Source: Acidobacteriota bacterium (GTDB lineage Bacteria; Acidobacteriota; Terriglobia; Terriglobales; Acidobacteriaceae). Taken from it: a stretch of 16,689 bases of DNA. Made by a program: the position numbers and the translations under genes. Positions 6,682 to 14,499 of the stretch are shown here, in pieces (position 1 is the stretch's first letter; each line of letters begins with the position of its first letter). The notes under the pieces are model-generated. The model was not told the origin of the DNA and ran no database searches. It worked only from the letters and a program-made list of their open reading frames with translations. Where the stretch lies: the NCBI GenBank assembly GCA_003224995.1, contig QIAI01000039.1, forward strand, positions 1-16,689, given 5' to 3'.

Positions 6682-7215
6682 ATGTGGAAGCCCACGAATC
6701 AGCCGGCTACTCCGGGACGGCCTGGCACTCCTGAGCCGGAGCAGCGTCCAGCTATGTCTACACCGCCCGCGCCTGCCATGGGAGAACCTGCGGCACCGCG
6801 GCCGGTTACTACGACAACCACGGCGGACCAGGCAACGATCGGCAAATCGCTGGTCATTAAGGGCGAGGTGACAGGGTCGGAGTCCCTTTATATCGATGGC
6901 CGGGTTGAAGGCTCGATTAATCTGGCCGGCAATCGCGTGACCGTCGGCCGCAACGGCGTGGTTGCCGCCAATATCAATGCCCGCGAGATCGTGGTGCTGG
7001 GCAAAGTTCGCGGGAACCTGACGGCCAGCGATCGCGTGGATATTCGCAGCGATGGTTCGCTCACCGGTGACGTGGTGGCAGCCCGCATCTCGATTGAAGA
7101 CGGCGCGTTCTTTAAGGGCGGCATCGACATCCGCAAGGGTGCGCAGCCGGGTCAAAAGGAAGAGGCGAAGAGCAGCTCTGCGGCCGCCGAACCGGCAGTT
7201 GCAGCGCGGGCCTAG
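6682..7215 (+). CDS. Bactofilin (polymer-forming cytoskeletal protein)
   Basis: Bactofilins assemble into filaments without nucleotides and organise cell shape, stalk or envelope processes at the inner membrane. The 177-residue protein has the family layout: a Pro/Thr-rich disordered N-terminus (1-48), a central right-handed beta-helix (about 50-150) with regular Gly- and hydrophobic-spaced strands (SLVIKGEVTGSESLYIDGRV, NRVTVGRNGVVAANI, VVLGKVRGNL), and an Ala/Glu/Lys-rich tail. There is no transmembrane segment. The ATG at 6682 is preceded by AAGGAAAGGA eleven bases upstream, a strong ribosome-binding site. A stem-loop with a T-rich run follows at 7287-7321. The gene stands alone, transcribed away from the DinB-like gene and towards the aminotransferase. 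Confidence 0.93.
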   Translation: MWKPTNQPATPGRPGTPEPEQRPAMSTPPAPAMGEPAAPRPVTTTTTADQATIGKSLVIKGEVTGSESLYIDGRVEGSINLAGNRVTVGRNGVVAANINAREIVVLGKVRGNLTASDRVDIRSDGSLTGDVVAARISIEDGAFFKGGIDIRKGAQPGQKEEAKSSSAAAEPAVAARA

Positions 7216-7286
7216 AATCGGGCTCTCGGCTTTCGGCTTTCGGCTCGAAACAGTCCTACAGCGGTTGAAAAAGGATCTTTCATGGG

Positions 7287-7321
7287 CAGGCATTCTCCTA
7301 CGAGGATGCCTGTTTTATTTT
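7287..7321 (+). terminator. Probable intrinsic terminator after the bactofilin gene
   Basis: CAGGCAT at 7287-7293 pairs with ATGCCTG at 7306-7312, and the inner bases CCT/AGG (7297-7299, 7303-7305) can pair around ACG. TTTTATTTT follows at 7313-7321. It lies about 70 bases after the bactofilin stop and overlaps the last codons of the convergent aminotransferase gene. Confidence 0.7.
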
Positions 7322-8671
7322 GCGGCCTCGGTGATGGCCTCGCGCAGCTGATCGGCCGCCCAGGCAATTTGCTCGGCCGTGATGATGGCCGGCGGCGCGA
7401 TCAGCAGGTGGTCGCCCGAGATGCCGTCGACGCTTCCTTGCATCGGGTAAACCAGCAACCCACGTTGCATCGCGCACGCGCCGACTCGACCGGCAAAATT
7501 CTTCTCCGGGGCAAATGGCGCTTTTGTTTTTTTATCGGCAACGAACTCCACACCTAGCAGCAAACCGACTCCACGTACGTCTCCAACCGACGGCAGATCC
7601 AGCAATCCATCCAGTGCGTGGCGTAGCTTTTGGGCGGGAGAGCCTTGTGTCTGAGAATCGGCGGCACGTATCAGAGTGTGTGTCTCGAGGTAGCGAAGAA
7701 CCGCACGCCCTGCCGCCGCGGAAATGGGATGGGCGTTGTAGGTGAAGCCGTGCAGAAACGCGCCCGACCCGGCCGCGATCGCGTCCACGACCTTCCGGCT
7801 GGCGATCACCGCTCCGAGCCCACACGTAGCCGCTGGAGAGTCCTTTGGCTGTGACCAGAATGTCAGGCGTGATGTCCCAATGCTCGACCGCAAAGTTTTT
7901 GCCGGTGCGGCCCATGCCGGTCATAACTTCATCCGCGATGAGGAGGACGCCGTGCGAGCGACAGATGTCGGCGATGCTCTCGAGATAGCCGGGCGGCGGC
8001 GGAACCGCTCCCAGCGTCGCTCCACTCACGGGCTCAAAGATAAATGCGGCGGCCGCACCCTTCGACTCAGTGATGGCACGCTCCAACTCCGCGGCGTACT
8101 GCTGCCCGCAGTGGTAGCAACTGTCGGTGCAGTCGAATTTGCAGCGATAGCAATACGGAATTCCAATGTGCGTGAATTCCTTCACCATGGGGAGATAAAT
8201 CTCGCGCCGTTTTTTGTTGCCGGAAACGGAAAGGGCGCCCAGCGTCGAGCCGTGATAGCTCTGCTGACGACTGAGGATTTCGTAGCATTGGGGCTGTCCG
8301 ATCTCGACCTGGTATTGCCGCGCTAGCTTTAAGGCCGTCTCAATGGATTCCGATCCTCCACTGGTGAAGTACACGGCGCCGCCGCGGAAGTGATCGCCTG
8401 CGAATGCGAGAAGTTCCTCCGCATAGGCCTCGGCCACGGGAGTGGTGAACTGGCTGGTGTGAACGAACTCGAGCTTTGCCGCCTGCTCGGCCATGGCCGC
8501 TGAAATTTCCGGCACGCCATGGCCGATAAAATTCACAGCCGCAGAGCCAGAAAGATCAAGATAGCGCTTGCCCTGGTTGTCCCAGACATAAACGCCTTCG
8601 CCACGGACCGCCGCGGGAAAAGACTTGCGGAAAGATCGCCGCAGAACAGCGGACTCTCGCGTTGAAGTCAT
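7315..8671 (-). pseudogene. Class III PLP-dependent aminotransferase, frameshifted
   Basis: Two consecutive frames together make one enzyme of about 450 residues, normal for the family. The first frame (from 8677 or 8671) covers the N-terminus, the substrate and cofactor region FTSGGSESIETALKLARQ, the Asp of IADEVMTGMGRTG (Asp249, numbered from the GTG at 8677) and the cofactor Lys in TAKGLSSGY (Lys278). At 7819-7825 (GTGTGGG on the coding strand) one extra base shifts it out of frame. The second frame resumes with GLGAVIASRKVVDAIAAG and goes to the TAA at 7315-7317, including TYNAHPISAAAG and the C-terminal domain. A Cys-rich insert (Cys176, 179, 183, 187, 190) is present. Such enzymes move amino groups from omega-amino acids or similar substrates to pyruvate or 2-oxoglutarate; the substrate is unknown. 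ATG at 8671 and GTG at 8677 are both possible starts. Confidence 0.88.
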
Positions 8672-8681
8672 GATCACGAGA

Positions 8682-8687
8682 ATTATA
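8682..8687 (-). promoter_or_regulatory. Possible -10 box of the aminotransferase gene
   Basis: The minus strand has a perfect TATAAT ten bases upstream of the ATG at 8671. No good -35 (TTGACA-like) is found 16-18 bases further. If used, transcription would start at or just before the start codon, giving a leaderless mRNA, which would fit the lack of a Shine-Dalgarno sequence. Confidence 0.35.
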
Positions 8688-8702
8688 GATTGAGCTCATT
8701 GG

Positions 8703-8822
8703 GCCGCAGATTACGCTGATGAACGCAGATTGTTTGGCCTGCTTATTGCCGCAGATTACGCTGATGAACGCAGGTTTTTTCCGCTTGGCTTACGGCCGCA
8801 GATTTCGCTGATGAACGCAGAT
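8703..8822. repeat. Three 28-bp repeats ahead of the GxxExxY gene
   Basis: Copies at 8703-8730, 8748-8775 and 8795-8822 begin GCCGCAGAT and contain CGCTGATGAACGCAG; they differ at one or two bases. The spacing is 45 and 47 bp, with short unlike spacers. A related sequence in opposite orientation lies at the end of the GxxExxY gene (9352-9381). Irregular spacers and only three copies speak against a CRISPR. Confidence 0.9.
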
Positions 8823-8931
8823 CTCTTTTTTGATTGCTTCCTTGGTTGGTGGCCACTATGTGCAGTTCTAACGGTTGAGATGTCCAGTGGTCACAGTATC
8901 TTTCATTGGATTGAATTAGGCTCCCGATACC

Positions 8932-9384
8932 ATGAGCAAGAGCGGGCTCGACGATCAGGAATGGGACTCCGAACAGTACAAGCATCAGGAACTCACTCGA
9001 GCGATTATCGCGAGTTTTTACGATGTCTATAACGAACTGGGACATGGTTTTCTGGAATCAATCTACGAACGTGCGATAACCATCGCCCTGAGAGCTCATG
9101 GCATCGCGCTCCAGCAGCAGCTTCCGTTACCGGTGTGGTTTCGCGGCGAGCGCATCGGAGATTTTCGGGCAGACCTGGTAATAGCCAATGCCGTAATCGT
9201 CGAAATCAAAGCGTGCCGGCTGTTGGAGTCCTGCCACGAAGCCCAGCTGTTAAATTACCTGCGATCCTCCGACATTGAGGTCGGATTACTCCTCAACTTT
9301 GGACCGAAACCGCAAATCAAGCGGCTGGTGTTTGCCAATGAAAAAAAGAAGAATCTGTGTCCTTCTGCGTTAACCTGCGTCTGA
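8932..9384 (+). CDS. GxxExxY family protein, PD-(D/E)XK nuclease-like
   Basis: The 150-residue protein carries the naming motif GFLESIY (residues 39-45) and, further on, a nuclease-like core: Asp81 in GDFRADLVI, followed by Glu91 and Lys93 in VEIKAC, the D...ExK pattern of PD-(D/E)XK enzymes. Family proteins are small and of unknown biological role. The last residues (about 138-150, KKKNLCPSALTCV) are coded by a repeat-like sequence that is roughly the inverse of the three 28-bp repeats upstream of the gene, so the C-terminus may be repeat-derived. The ATG at 8932 has only a weak ribosome-binding site. The next gene starts one base after the TGA. Confidence 0.88.
   Translation: MSKSGLDDQEWDSEQYKHQELTRAIIASFYDVYNELGHGFLESIYERAITIALRAHGIALQQQLPLPVWFRGERIGDFRADLVIANAVIVEIKACRLLESCHEAQLLNYLRSSDIEVGLLLNFGPKPQIKRLVFANEKKKNLCPSALTCV
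9352..9381. repeat. Inverted relative of the 28-bp repeats, inside the gene end
   Basis: The stretch starts AATCTGTGTCCTTCTGCGT and ends CCTGCGTC. The reverse complement of the upstream repeats is AATCTGCGTTCATCAGCGT followed by AATCTGCGGC, so the two resemble each other with several mismatches and a small gap. It forms the last ten codons of the GxxExxY gene. Confidence 0.5.
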
Positions 9385-9385
9385 A

Positions 9386-11080
9386 ATGTTTTTTCGCCCA
9401 AGCCGGTTTTTGGCGTTCGCGTGCCTCTCCGCAGCGGCGCTCGCCCAGAGCAAGCCCATGCAGTTCACTGATATCACGGCGGCCTCCGGCATCAAGTTCG
9501 TTCATTACAAGGGCAACGACGGTATCTCAATTAATCGGGAAGAGTTCGGGCCCGGGGTTTGCGTCGCCGATTTCGACGGGGACGGCTGGCAGGATATCTA
9601 CTTCGTGAACGGCCGCGATCTCTACAACCGCGGCATTGCCGTGAAGAACGCGCTCTACCGGAACAATGGGAACGGGACATTTACCGATATCACGGAAAAA
9701 GCAAATGTCCCGGGCACCGGCTACGGGTTGGGGTGCGTCTGGGGCGATTACGATAACGATGGCTTCCCCGATCTCTATGTCACGCAATACGGACGCAACG
9801 TCCTCTATCACAATAATCGCGATGGCACGTTCACCGACGTAACCGACAAGGCTGGAGTGTCTGGCACCGAGTTCGGGACGCTGTTCCATGCCGGCGCAAC
9901 CTTCGTCGATTATGACCGCGACGGCAAGCTGGACCTCTACGTTGGCGGCTATGTTGCCTTGGGTCCCGATGGCAGGCGCTACTGCGATCTCGGAGGAGTC
10001 AAAAGTAGCTGCCCTCCGAGCGCCTACAAGGGTAGTCCCGACATCCTTTACCACAATAATGGCGACGGAACTTTCACCAATGTCACCAAGGCCGCCAAGA
10101 TCTACCAGTCCGAGGGCAAGAATCTTTCCGTTGGCGCAGCCGACTATGATAACGACGGCTGGCCGGATATTTTTGTCGCCAACGATGGACTGTATGCCTA
10201 CCTGTATCACAACGAGCACAATGGCACGTTCACGGAGGTGGGTCTGCCCGCGGGAATGGCGGTTGCTGGCCAGGGTCAGATCATGGCTGCCATGTGTATT
10301 TCGCTGGGCGACTACGACAATGATGGCTTTCTCGATCTCTACATTTCCGACTTCCAGAAATCCTCCGACCACCTGTGGCATAACAGCGGCAAAGGCTACT
10401 TTGACGATGTGAGCGGACCGGCGGGCATCACGCTGCCCACGCGCGAAGTCCTCAGTTTTGGGGGCGGTTTTTTCGATTACGACAATGACGGCTGGCTCGA
10501 CCTCTTCATCGCGAATGGGCACGTGTACCCGGAAGTCGAGCAGGTCACTCCTGAAATTCACTACAAGCAGATCAACACGCTCTTTCACAACGAGCGCAAC
10601 GGGAGATTCGTAGAGACCACCAAAGAGTCCGGCATCGGAGCGCAAAAAACCTATGTCGGACGCGGAGTGGCTTTCGCGGATTTTGATAATGACGGCCTCA
10701 CTGACCTGATCGTGGCCAACAATGGCGATCCTCCGCTGCTGTTGCACAACGGTGGAAGCAATGGCAACCACTTCCTCAACCTGAAGCTGGTGGGCGTGAA
10801 GAGCAATCGGGACGCGATGGGCGCTCGTATCAAAGTCACAGCAGGAGGCATCTCGCAGATTCGCGAGATCGCGGGCGGGGGAAGCTACCTCTCCCAAAAC
10901 GACTTGCGGGCGAATTTCGGACTGGGCAAGGCGGTTCGAGTCGAGGCCGTCGAGGTGCAATGGCCCAGCGGCCAGCACCAGCTATTTCGCGACATTCCGG
11001 CGGATCAGTTTTACCTGGTGGAAGAAGGCCGGCAGGAATTAGGCAAGCAGCAGTGGGCGCACTCTAGCGATAAACATTGA
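9386..11080 (+). CDS. Secreted FG-GAP/VCBS repeat protein with ASPIC/UnbV C-terminus
   Basis: The 564-residue protein starts with a signal peptide (basic MFFRPSR, hydrophobic stretch, ALA at 18-20 with likely cleavage before Gln21). Seven calcium-binding loops of the type DxDxDGxxD follow at about residues 62-70, 121-129, 175-183, 253-261, 309-317, 364-372 and 432-440, each ahead of a strand such as DLYV or DIFV, as in beta-propellers of the FG-GAP/VCBS class. The C-terminus (about 478-535, GARIKVTAGG to VEVQWPSGQ) is the ASPIC/UnbV domain. This resembles the CRTAC1 family, extracellular proteins of unclear function. The ATG at 9386 comes one base after the upstream TGA, without a Shine-Dalgarno sequence, so coupling or reinitiation is likely. 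The frame is intact. Confidence 0.93.
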   Translation: MFFRPSRFLAFACLSAAALAQSKPMQFTDITAASGIKFVHYKGNDGISINREEFGPGVCVADFDGDGWQDIYFVNGRDLYNRGIAVKNALYRNNGNGTFTDITEKANVPGTGYGLGCVWGDYDNDGFPDLYVTQYGRNVLYHNNRDGTFTDVTDKAGVSGTEFGTLFHAGATFVDYDRDGKLDLYVGGYVALGPDGRRYCDLGGVKSSCPPSAYKGSPDILYHNNGDGTFTNVTKAAKIYQSEGKNLSVGAADYDNDGWPDIFVANDGLYAYLYHNEHNGTFTEVGLPAGMAVAGQGQIMAAMCISLGDYDNDGFLDLYISDFQKSSDHLWHNSGKGYFDDVSGPAGITLPTREVLSFGGGFFDYDNDGWLDLFIANGHVYPEVEQVTPEIHYKQINTLFHNERNGRFVETTKESGIGAQKTYVGRGVAFADFDNDGLTDLIVANNGDPPLLLHNGGSNGNHFLNLKLVGVKSNRDAMGARIKVTAGGISQIREIAGGGSYLSQNDLRANFGLGKAVRVEAVEVQWPSGQHQLFRDIPADQFYLVEEGRQELGKQQWAHSSDKH

Positions 11081-11147
11081 GCTGCGCCATTGCCGGAGCT
11101 GGGAAGATCAACCATCCCGAATTTGAGGTTTGTTTGGTCGGACGACT

Positions 11148-11528
11148 TTACGGCAGGCTGGCTTCATCAGCCACGTCGCCGGGCGCATCCTTGAGCAGAA
11201 TCTTCAGGTCTTCTTCCAGGCTGCCGCGCACCGCGTCTTCAAGATCCTTGAAGCGAAAGGGCTGAAGACAGCCCTTGGTCGCCCACATGGGAAACAGCAT
11301 TTCCGCCTTGCTGCGAACCGTGGTCGAGCCGACGTGAAACAGGACCTCGACGATGATGCCCTCGTCCAGCGGCTTCTCCAACTGCATCAAGCCGCCATTC
11401 GATGAAAGCTGATTGAGGCGGGTACGAATCTGCCGCCGATTTTGAAGCTGGAGTAAAGCCAGCACCGAGCCGCCAAGCTTTACGCGCGCTCCGCGCTTTT
11501 CCCGTTGCATTTGAGGCGCCTGGGACAT
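11148..11528 (-). CDS. PilZ-like protein with degenerate ligand motif
   Basis: A 126-residue protein with a pattern like PilZ: an Arg-rich start of the domain (RRQIRTR), then QLSSNGG where PilZ has [D/N]xSxxG, then strands (GLMQLEKPLDEGIIVEVLFH) and QPFRFKDLED near the end. The Gln in place of Asp/Asn makes c-di-GMP binding doubtful, so it may be a non-binding PilZ relative. The ATG at 11528 was chosen over an in-frame ATG at 11609 because AGAGGT lies four bases upstream. The gene converges with the ASPIC protein gene and is the last of the minus-strand run that includes gatCA. Confidence 0.6.
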   Translation of the reverse strand: MSQAPQMQREKRGARVKLGGSVLALLQLQNRRQIRTRLNQLSSNGGLMQLEKPLDEGIIVEVLFHVGSTTVRSKAEMLFPMWATKGCLQPFRFKDLEDAVRGSLEEDLKILLKDAPGDVADEASLP

Positions 11529-11681
11529 GGGGACCTCTTTACTATCGCATCCCCTCCCGGGCCTGAGGAGGTTACGAAAGCACCAGTCCCAGATGGCGCA
11601 TTCCTTCACGCTTTCTGTTATTTGGGTTCGGAGAGCAGCTCGGGATTGGGTAAGACTAATCGCGGCCAGCCTCGACGCTCG

Positions 11682-12074
11682 CTAAGCCTTACGGCGCTTT
11701 TTCCGTAATTCTTTCTCTTCATTCTGCGCCACCCGAGCCTTGGCGAACTTTTTCAGCAACGCCGCTGGAAGTGGCTTGTCGACCGCGAAGCGAATGGTTC
11801 CTTTGGAAAGGGAGTAGCCCTCCAGTTCGCTGGCGAATTCTTTGAGCAGGGACGAACCCATTGGGAACAAGCTGCAGTGATGGGTGAATGCGGCGTAGCC
11901 CATCAGCAGTCCCTTGTATTTGAACATGGGAATCCCGTAGCTGATGAGTTCGGTGGTTTCGCGGGGAACGGACGAGCGGATGGCGGCGCGGACTTTTTTT
12001 AACGTGCTGCGCGCGGGCTCAGGCACTGCGGCGAGGTATTGCGCCACCGTTTTGGGAGCGGCCCCAGATTTCAT
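11682..12074 (-). CDS. DUF1801 family protein (YdhG-like)
   Basis: The 130-residue protein matches the DUF1801/YdhG pattern: an N-terminal helix VAQYLAAVPEPARSTLKKVR, then ETTELISYGIPMFKYKG, AAFTHHCSLFPMG, and GTIRFAVDKPLPAALLKKF. Members are small cytosolic alpha/beta proteins; one in Bacillus (Fra) is a frataxin-like iron chaperone, but no function should be transferred here. The end is a Lys/Arg-rich tail (EEKELRKKRRKA). The ATG at 12074 has GGAG six bases upstream; a TTG four codons earlier is less likely. It follows gatA by 67 bases in the same direction. Confidence 0.82.
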   Translation of the reverse strand: MKSGAAPKTVAQYLAAVPEPARSTLKKVRAAIRSSVPRETTELISYGIPMFKYKGLLMGYAAFTHHCSLFPMGSSLLKEFASELEGYSLSKGTIRFAVDKPLPAALLKKFAKARVAQNEEKELRKKRRKA

Positions 12075-12141
12075 ACCCAACTCCAAAGCTCGGGTTCACT
12101 CATGCCGCTTCCCCGGTTTTACAAGATCCGTCATGCGCGGT

Positions 12142-13581
12142 TCAGTTGCGGCCCGCGCTCTCATATGCATTGGCCACGCGCAGGATGGTCGCTTCGTCGA
12201 AATGTTTTCCGAGGATTTGCAGGCCGATCGGCAAGTTCTCTCTGGTTTTGCCGCAAGGGATCGAAATTCCCGGAATACCCGCCAGGTCCGCGGTCACGGT
12301 GTAAATGTCGGCCAGATACATTGCCAGCGGATCGTTTACCTTCTCGCCCAATTTGAAAGCAGCAGTCGGGCAGGTGGGCGTGACGATGGCATCGACCTTC
12401 TTGAAAGCTTCGTCGAAATCACGGGTTAACAGGGTGCGCACCTTCTGCGCCTTCAGATAGTAGGCGTCGTAATAACCGGCGCTAAGCGCGTATGTACCCA
12501 GCATGATGCGCCGCTTTACTTCGGCGCCGAACGCCTCGTCGCGAGTGCGCCGGTACATGTCAGAGAGCGTGCGGGCCTGCTTGGCGCGGTAACCGTAACG
12601 CACACCGTCAAACCGGGCCAGATTCGACGACGCCTCCGCGGTCGCGACAATGTAGTAGGTAGGAATCGCGTATTCGGTATGAGGCAGAGAGACCGAGACG
12701 ACTTCGCAGCCCAGTCTCGCGAGCGCCTGAATTGCGTCCTCTACGGCTTTGCGAACTTCACTATCCAACCCGTCGCCGAAATACTCCTTCGCAACTCCGA
12801 TTCTCAAGCCGCTTACCGGGTGGTTGAGTGCCGCGATGTAATCGGGAACCGGAACGTCCGCCGAAGTCGAGTCCATGGGATCGCGTCCGGCAATGGTGCG
12901 CAGCACGAGGGCCGCATCCGTCACCGTTTTTGCCAGAGGTCCGATATGGTCGAGCGAAGAGGCAAACGCGATCAAGCCGTAACGCGACACGCGGCCGTAG
13001 GTGGGCATCAATCCCACTACGCCGCAAAACGAAGCGGGCTGGCGAATGGATCCGCCCGTATCGGAACCGAGCGCGACCACCGCCATATCGGCCGCGACGG
13101 CAGCGGCGGAGCCGCCCGACGAACCGCCGGGAACGCGGCTGCTATCGCGCGGGTTGCGCACGGGATGGAATGCCGAGTTCTCGTTGGAAGAGCCCATGGC
13201 GAACTCATCGCAGTTCGCTTTGCCGAGCACGACGGCGCCGGCGGCCTCGAGGCGCGCCACGGCGGTCGAGTCATGCGGAGGAATGAAATTCTCGAGAATC
13301 TTTGATCCAGCCGTCGTGCGCACACCGCGCGTGCACATGACGTCCTTGATCGCGACCGGTACGCCACCGAGTGGCGGCAGTGGCTTGCCTTCCGCGGCCA
13401 TCCGATCTATGCGGTCGGCCTGCTCGAGAGCGCGCTCTTTGGTGAGCGTCAGATAGGCGCCGATCGCGGAATCCTCTTTCTGTATCCTGCTGTAGAACGA
13501 TTCGACAAGGGACATCGAGGTAGTCTTGCGCTCCTGGATCGCGGAGCGAGCCGAATCAATGGTGAGCAGGTTTAGATCCAT
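12142..13581 (-). CDS. gatA: Asp-tRNA(Asn)/Glu-tRNA(Gln) amidotransferase subunit A
   Basis: GatA is the amidase of GatCAB, which converts Glu-tRNA(Gln) and Asp-tRNA(Asn) to Gln- and Asn-tRNA using glutamine as ammonia source. The 479-residue product is full length. The Ser-cisSer-Lys triad is present: Lys79 in VAIKDV, Ser154 in PGGSSGGSAAAV and Ser178 in GSDTGGSIRQPA. Other conserved stretches are GRVSRYGLIAFASSLDHIGP and the C-terminal GIPGISIPCG. The ATG at 13581 follows the TAG of gatC with no gap, so translational coupling is expected. No gatB lies in the window. The organism probably lacks a GlnRS and/or AsnRS, as usual with GatCAB (inference). Confidence 0.98.
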   Translation of the reverse strand: MDLNLLTIDSARSAIQERKTTSMSLVESFYSRIQKEDSAIGAYLTLTKERALEQADRIDRMAAEGKPLPPLGGVPVAIKDVMCTRGVRTTAGSKILENFIPPHDSTAVARLEAAGAVVLGKANCDEFAMGSSNENSAFHPVRNPRDSSRVPGGSSGGSAAAVAADMAVVALGSDTGGSIRQPASFCGVVGLMPTYGRVSRYGLIAFASSLDHIGPLAKTVTDAALVLRTIAGRDPMDSTSADVPVPDYIAALNHPVSGLRIGVAKEYFGDGLDSEVRKAVEDAIQALARLGCEVVSVSLPHTEYAIPTYYIVATAEASSNLARFDGVRYGYRAKQARTLSDMYRRTRDEAFGAEVKRRIMLGTYALSAGYYDAYYLKAQKVRTLLTRDFDEAFKKVDAIVTPTCPTAAFKLGEKVNDPLAMYLADIYTVTADLAGIPGISIPCGKTRENLPIGLQILGKHFDEATILRVANAYESAGRN

Positions 13582-13920
13582 CTAGCGCTCGATCACTTTG
13601 GGTACTTTGAAGAAGTCGTCGTCCGCATCCGGCGCATTGGCGAGCGCTTCCTGGTGCGGCAGAGAGGGGCGCAATCCGAAAAGCAGGTCTTCGCGCGCGA
13701 CGGAAGCGGAACGCTCGTTTGCCGACTTCGAGGCGTCAACGACATATCGGTCGGAAACCTGTGCCATGGGCTCGATGTCGGTCGTGTCGAGTTGGTTGAG
13801 GCGGTCGATGTAGTCGAGAATGGAGTTCAAATCGCGCACCATGTGGGCGCGTTCTTCCTCGGTCAACTCAAGGTTGCTAAGGTCGGCGACATACGCCACA
13901 TCTTTTTCGGTAACTTTCAT
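13582..13920 (-). CDS. gatC: Asp-tRNA(Asn)/Glu-tRNA(Gln) amidotransferase subunit C
   Basis: The 112-residue product fits GatC, the small subunit that wraps around GatA and GatB and stabilises the complex. The N-terminal helix motif VAYVADLSNLELTEEE and LNSILDYIDRLNQLDTTDIE are typical, and the C-terminal part (DDDFFKVPKVIE) is the conserved end. An in-frame GTG or ATG farther upstream exists (to 14028), but that extension runs through a dispersed repeat (13928-13960), so the ATG at 13920 is chosen. It ends with TAG directly followed by the gatA ATG. Confidence 0.95.
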   Translation of the reverse strand: MKVTEKDVAYVADLSNLELTEEERAHMVRDLNSILDYIDRLNQLDTTDIEPMAQVSDRYVVDASKSANERSASVAREDLLFGLRPSLPHQEALANAPDADDDFFKVPKVIER

Positions 13921-13927
13921 GAATTGT

Positions 13928-13960
13928 TTGTCATCCTGAGCGCAGCCAAGGACCTGCTTT
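13928..13960. repeat. Short dispersed repeat, relative of the 51-bp unit
   Basis: The stretch begins TTGTCATCCTGAGCGCAGCC and ends AAGGACCTGCTTT. The reverse complement of the 51-bp unit contains GTCATCCCGACCGGAGCGAAG and, further on, GGACCTTGTGTTT, so the two share their start and end but not their middle. It sits 8-40 bp ahead of the gatC start codon. Confidence 0.5.
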
Positions 13961-14044
13961 GCCATGTTTCGCCGCTGCTCTTTACATGATCGCAAGTTCC
14001 GCAACAGCAACACAAGATGAACGCTCATTCACCCGAGTTGACGA

Positions 14045-14350
14045 CTACCTTCGGGGTGCAATCACGAACTCCACTCTTACCACGTCGTCGGCCACAAATC
14101 GATTCAGGGAAGCGACGTACCTCGGCGCCAAGGCCTGCAACTCGCGGCGCCAGCCCGGGTCGGGCACTTCCACGCGCAGAATACCGTTGGCGAAGTCCAA
14201 GGCGCGCGTACGTTCCGCGACCGCGCTGCCACAGGCAAGCGGCCAGGCGAGCAATGGCGCTTGGCCGGCGGCAACCTTTCGCAAGGACCGGGCCACCACT
14301 TTTTCAAGTCCGTTCCCCACCGCGGTCATGAGATGTCCAGTGTGTTGCAT
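14045..14350 (-). CDS. DciA-like (DUF721) protein
   Basis: The product from the ATG at 14350 has 101 residues and the DUF721 pattern: an N-terminal helix with GLEKVVARSLRKV, then a W-containing core (LLAWPLACGSAVAERTRA, VEVPDPGWRRELQALAP) and a final strand. DciA proteins load or recruit the replicative helicase DnaB in bacteria that lack DnaC or DnaI. The assignment rests on pattern only. In-frame ATGs exist at 14415 and earlier, but their extensions run into repeats; an ATG at 14329 is also possible. No strong ribosome-binding site supports any of them. gatC begins 124 bases downstream in the same direction. Confidence 0.72.
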   Translation of the reverse strand: MQHTGHLMTAVGNGLEKVVARSLRKVAAGQAPLLAWPLACGSAVAERTRALDFANGILRVEVPDPGWRRELQALAPRYVASLNRFVADDVVRVEFVIAPRR

Positions 14351-14499
14351 CAGAGCTGAGTCGCGTTCTGCGGAAGGTTCACCATCGCCCGCGCAAGTTC
14401 TCGATTTTAACATCAGACACGAGGCTCGAGCGCCGCGGGAATCAGGCATGAGCAACGAACGCGCCCACGCCCTAAGGCCGCCCGGCACCATATAGCGAC

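Noticed and set aside
9527..10978. Minus-strand frame of 483 codons
   Set aside because: It is antisense to the FG-GAP protein; the periodic Asp/Asn/Gly codons keep the opposite frame open and give Val/Ile-rich repeats without meaning.
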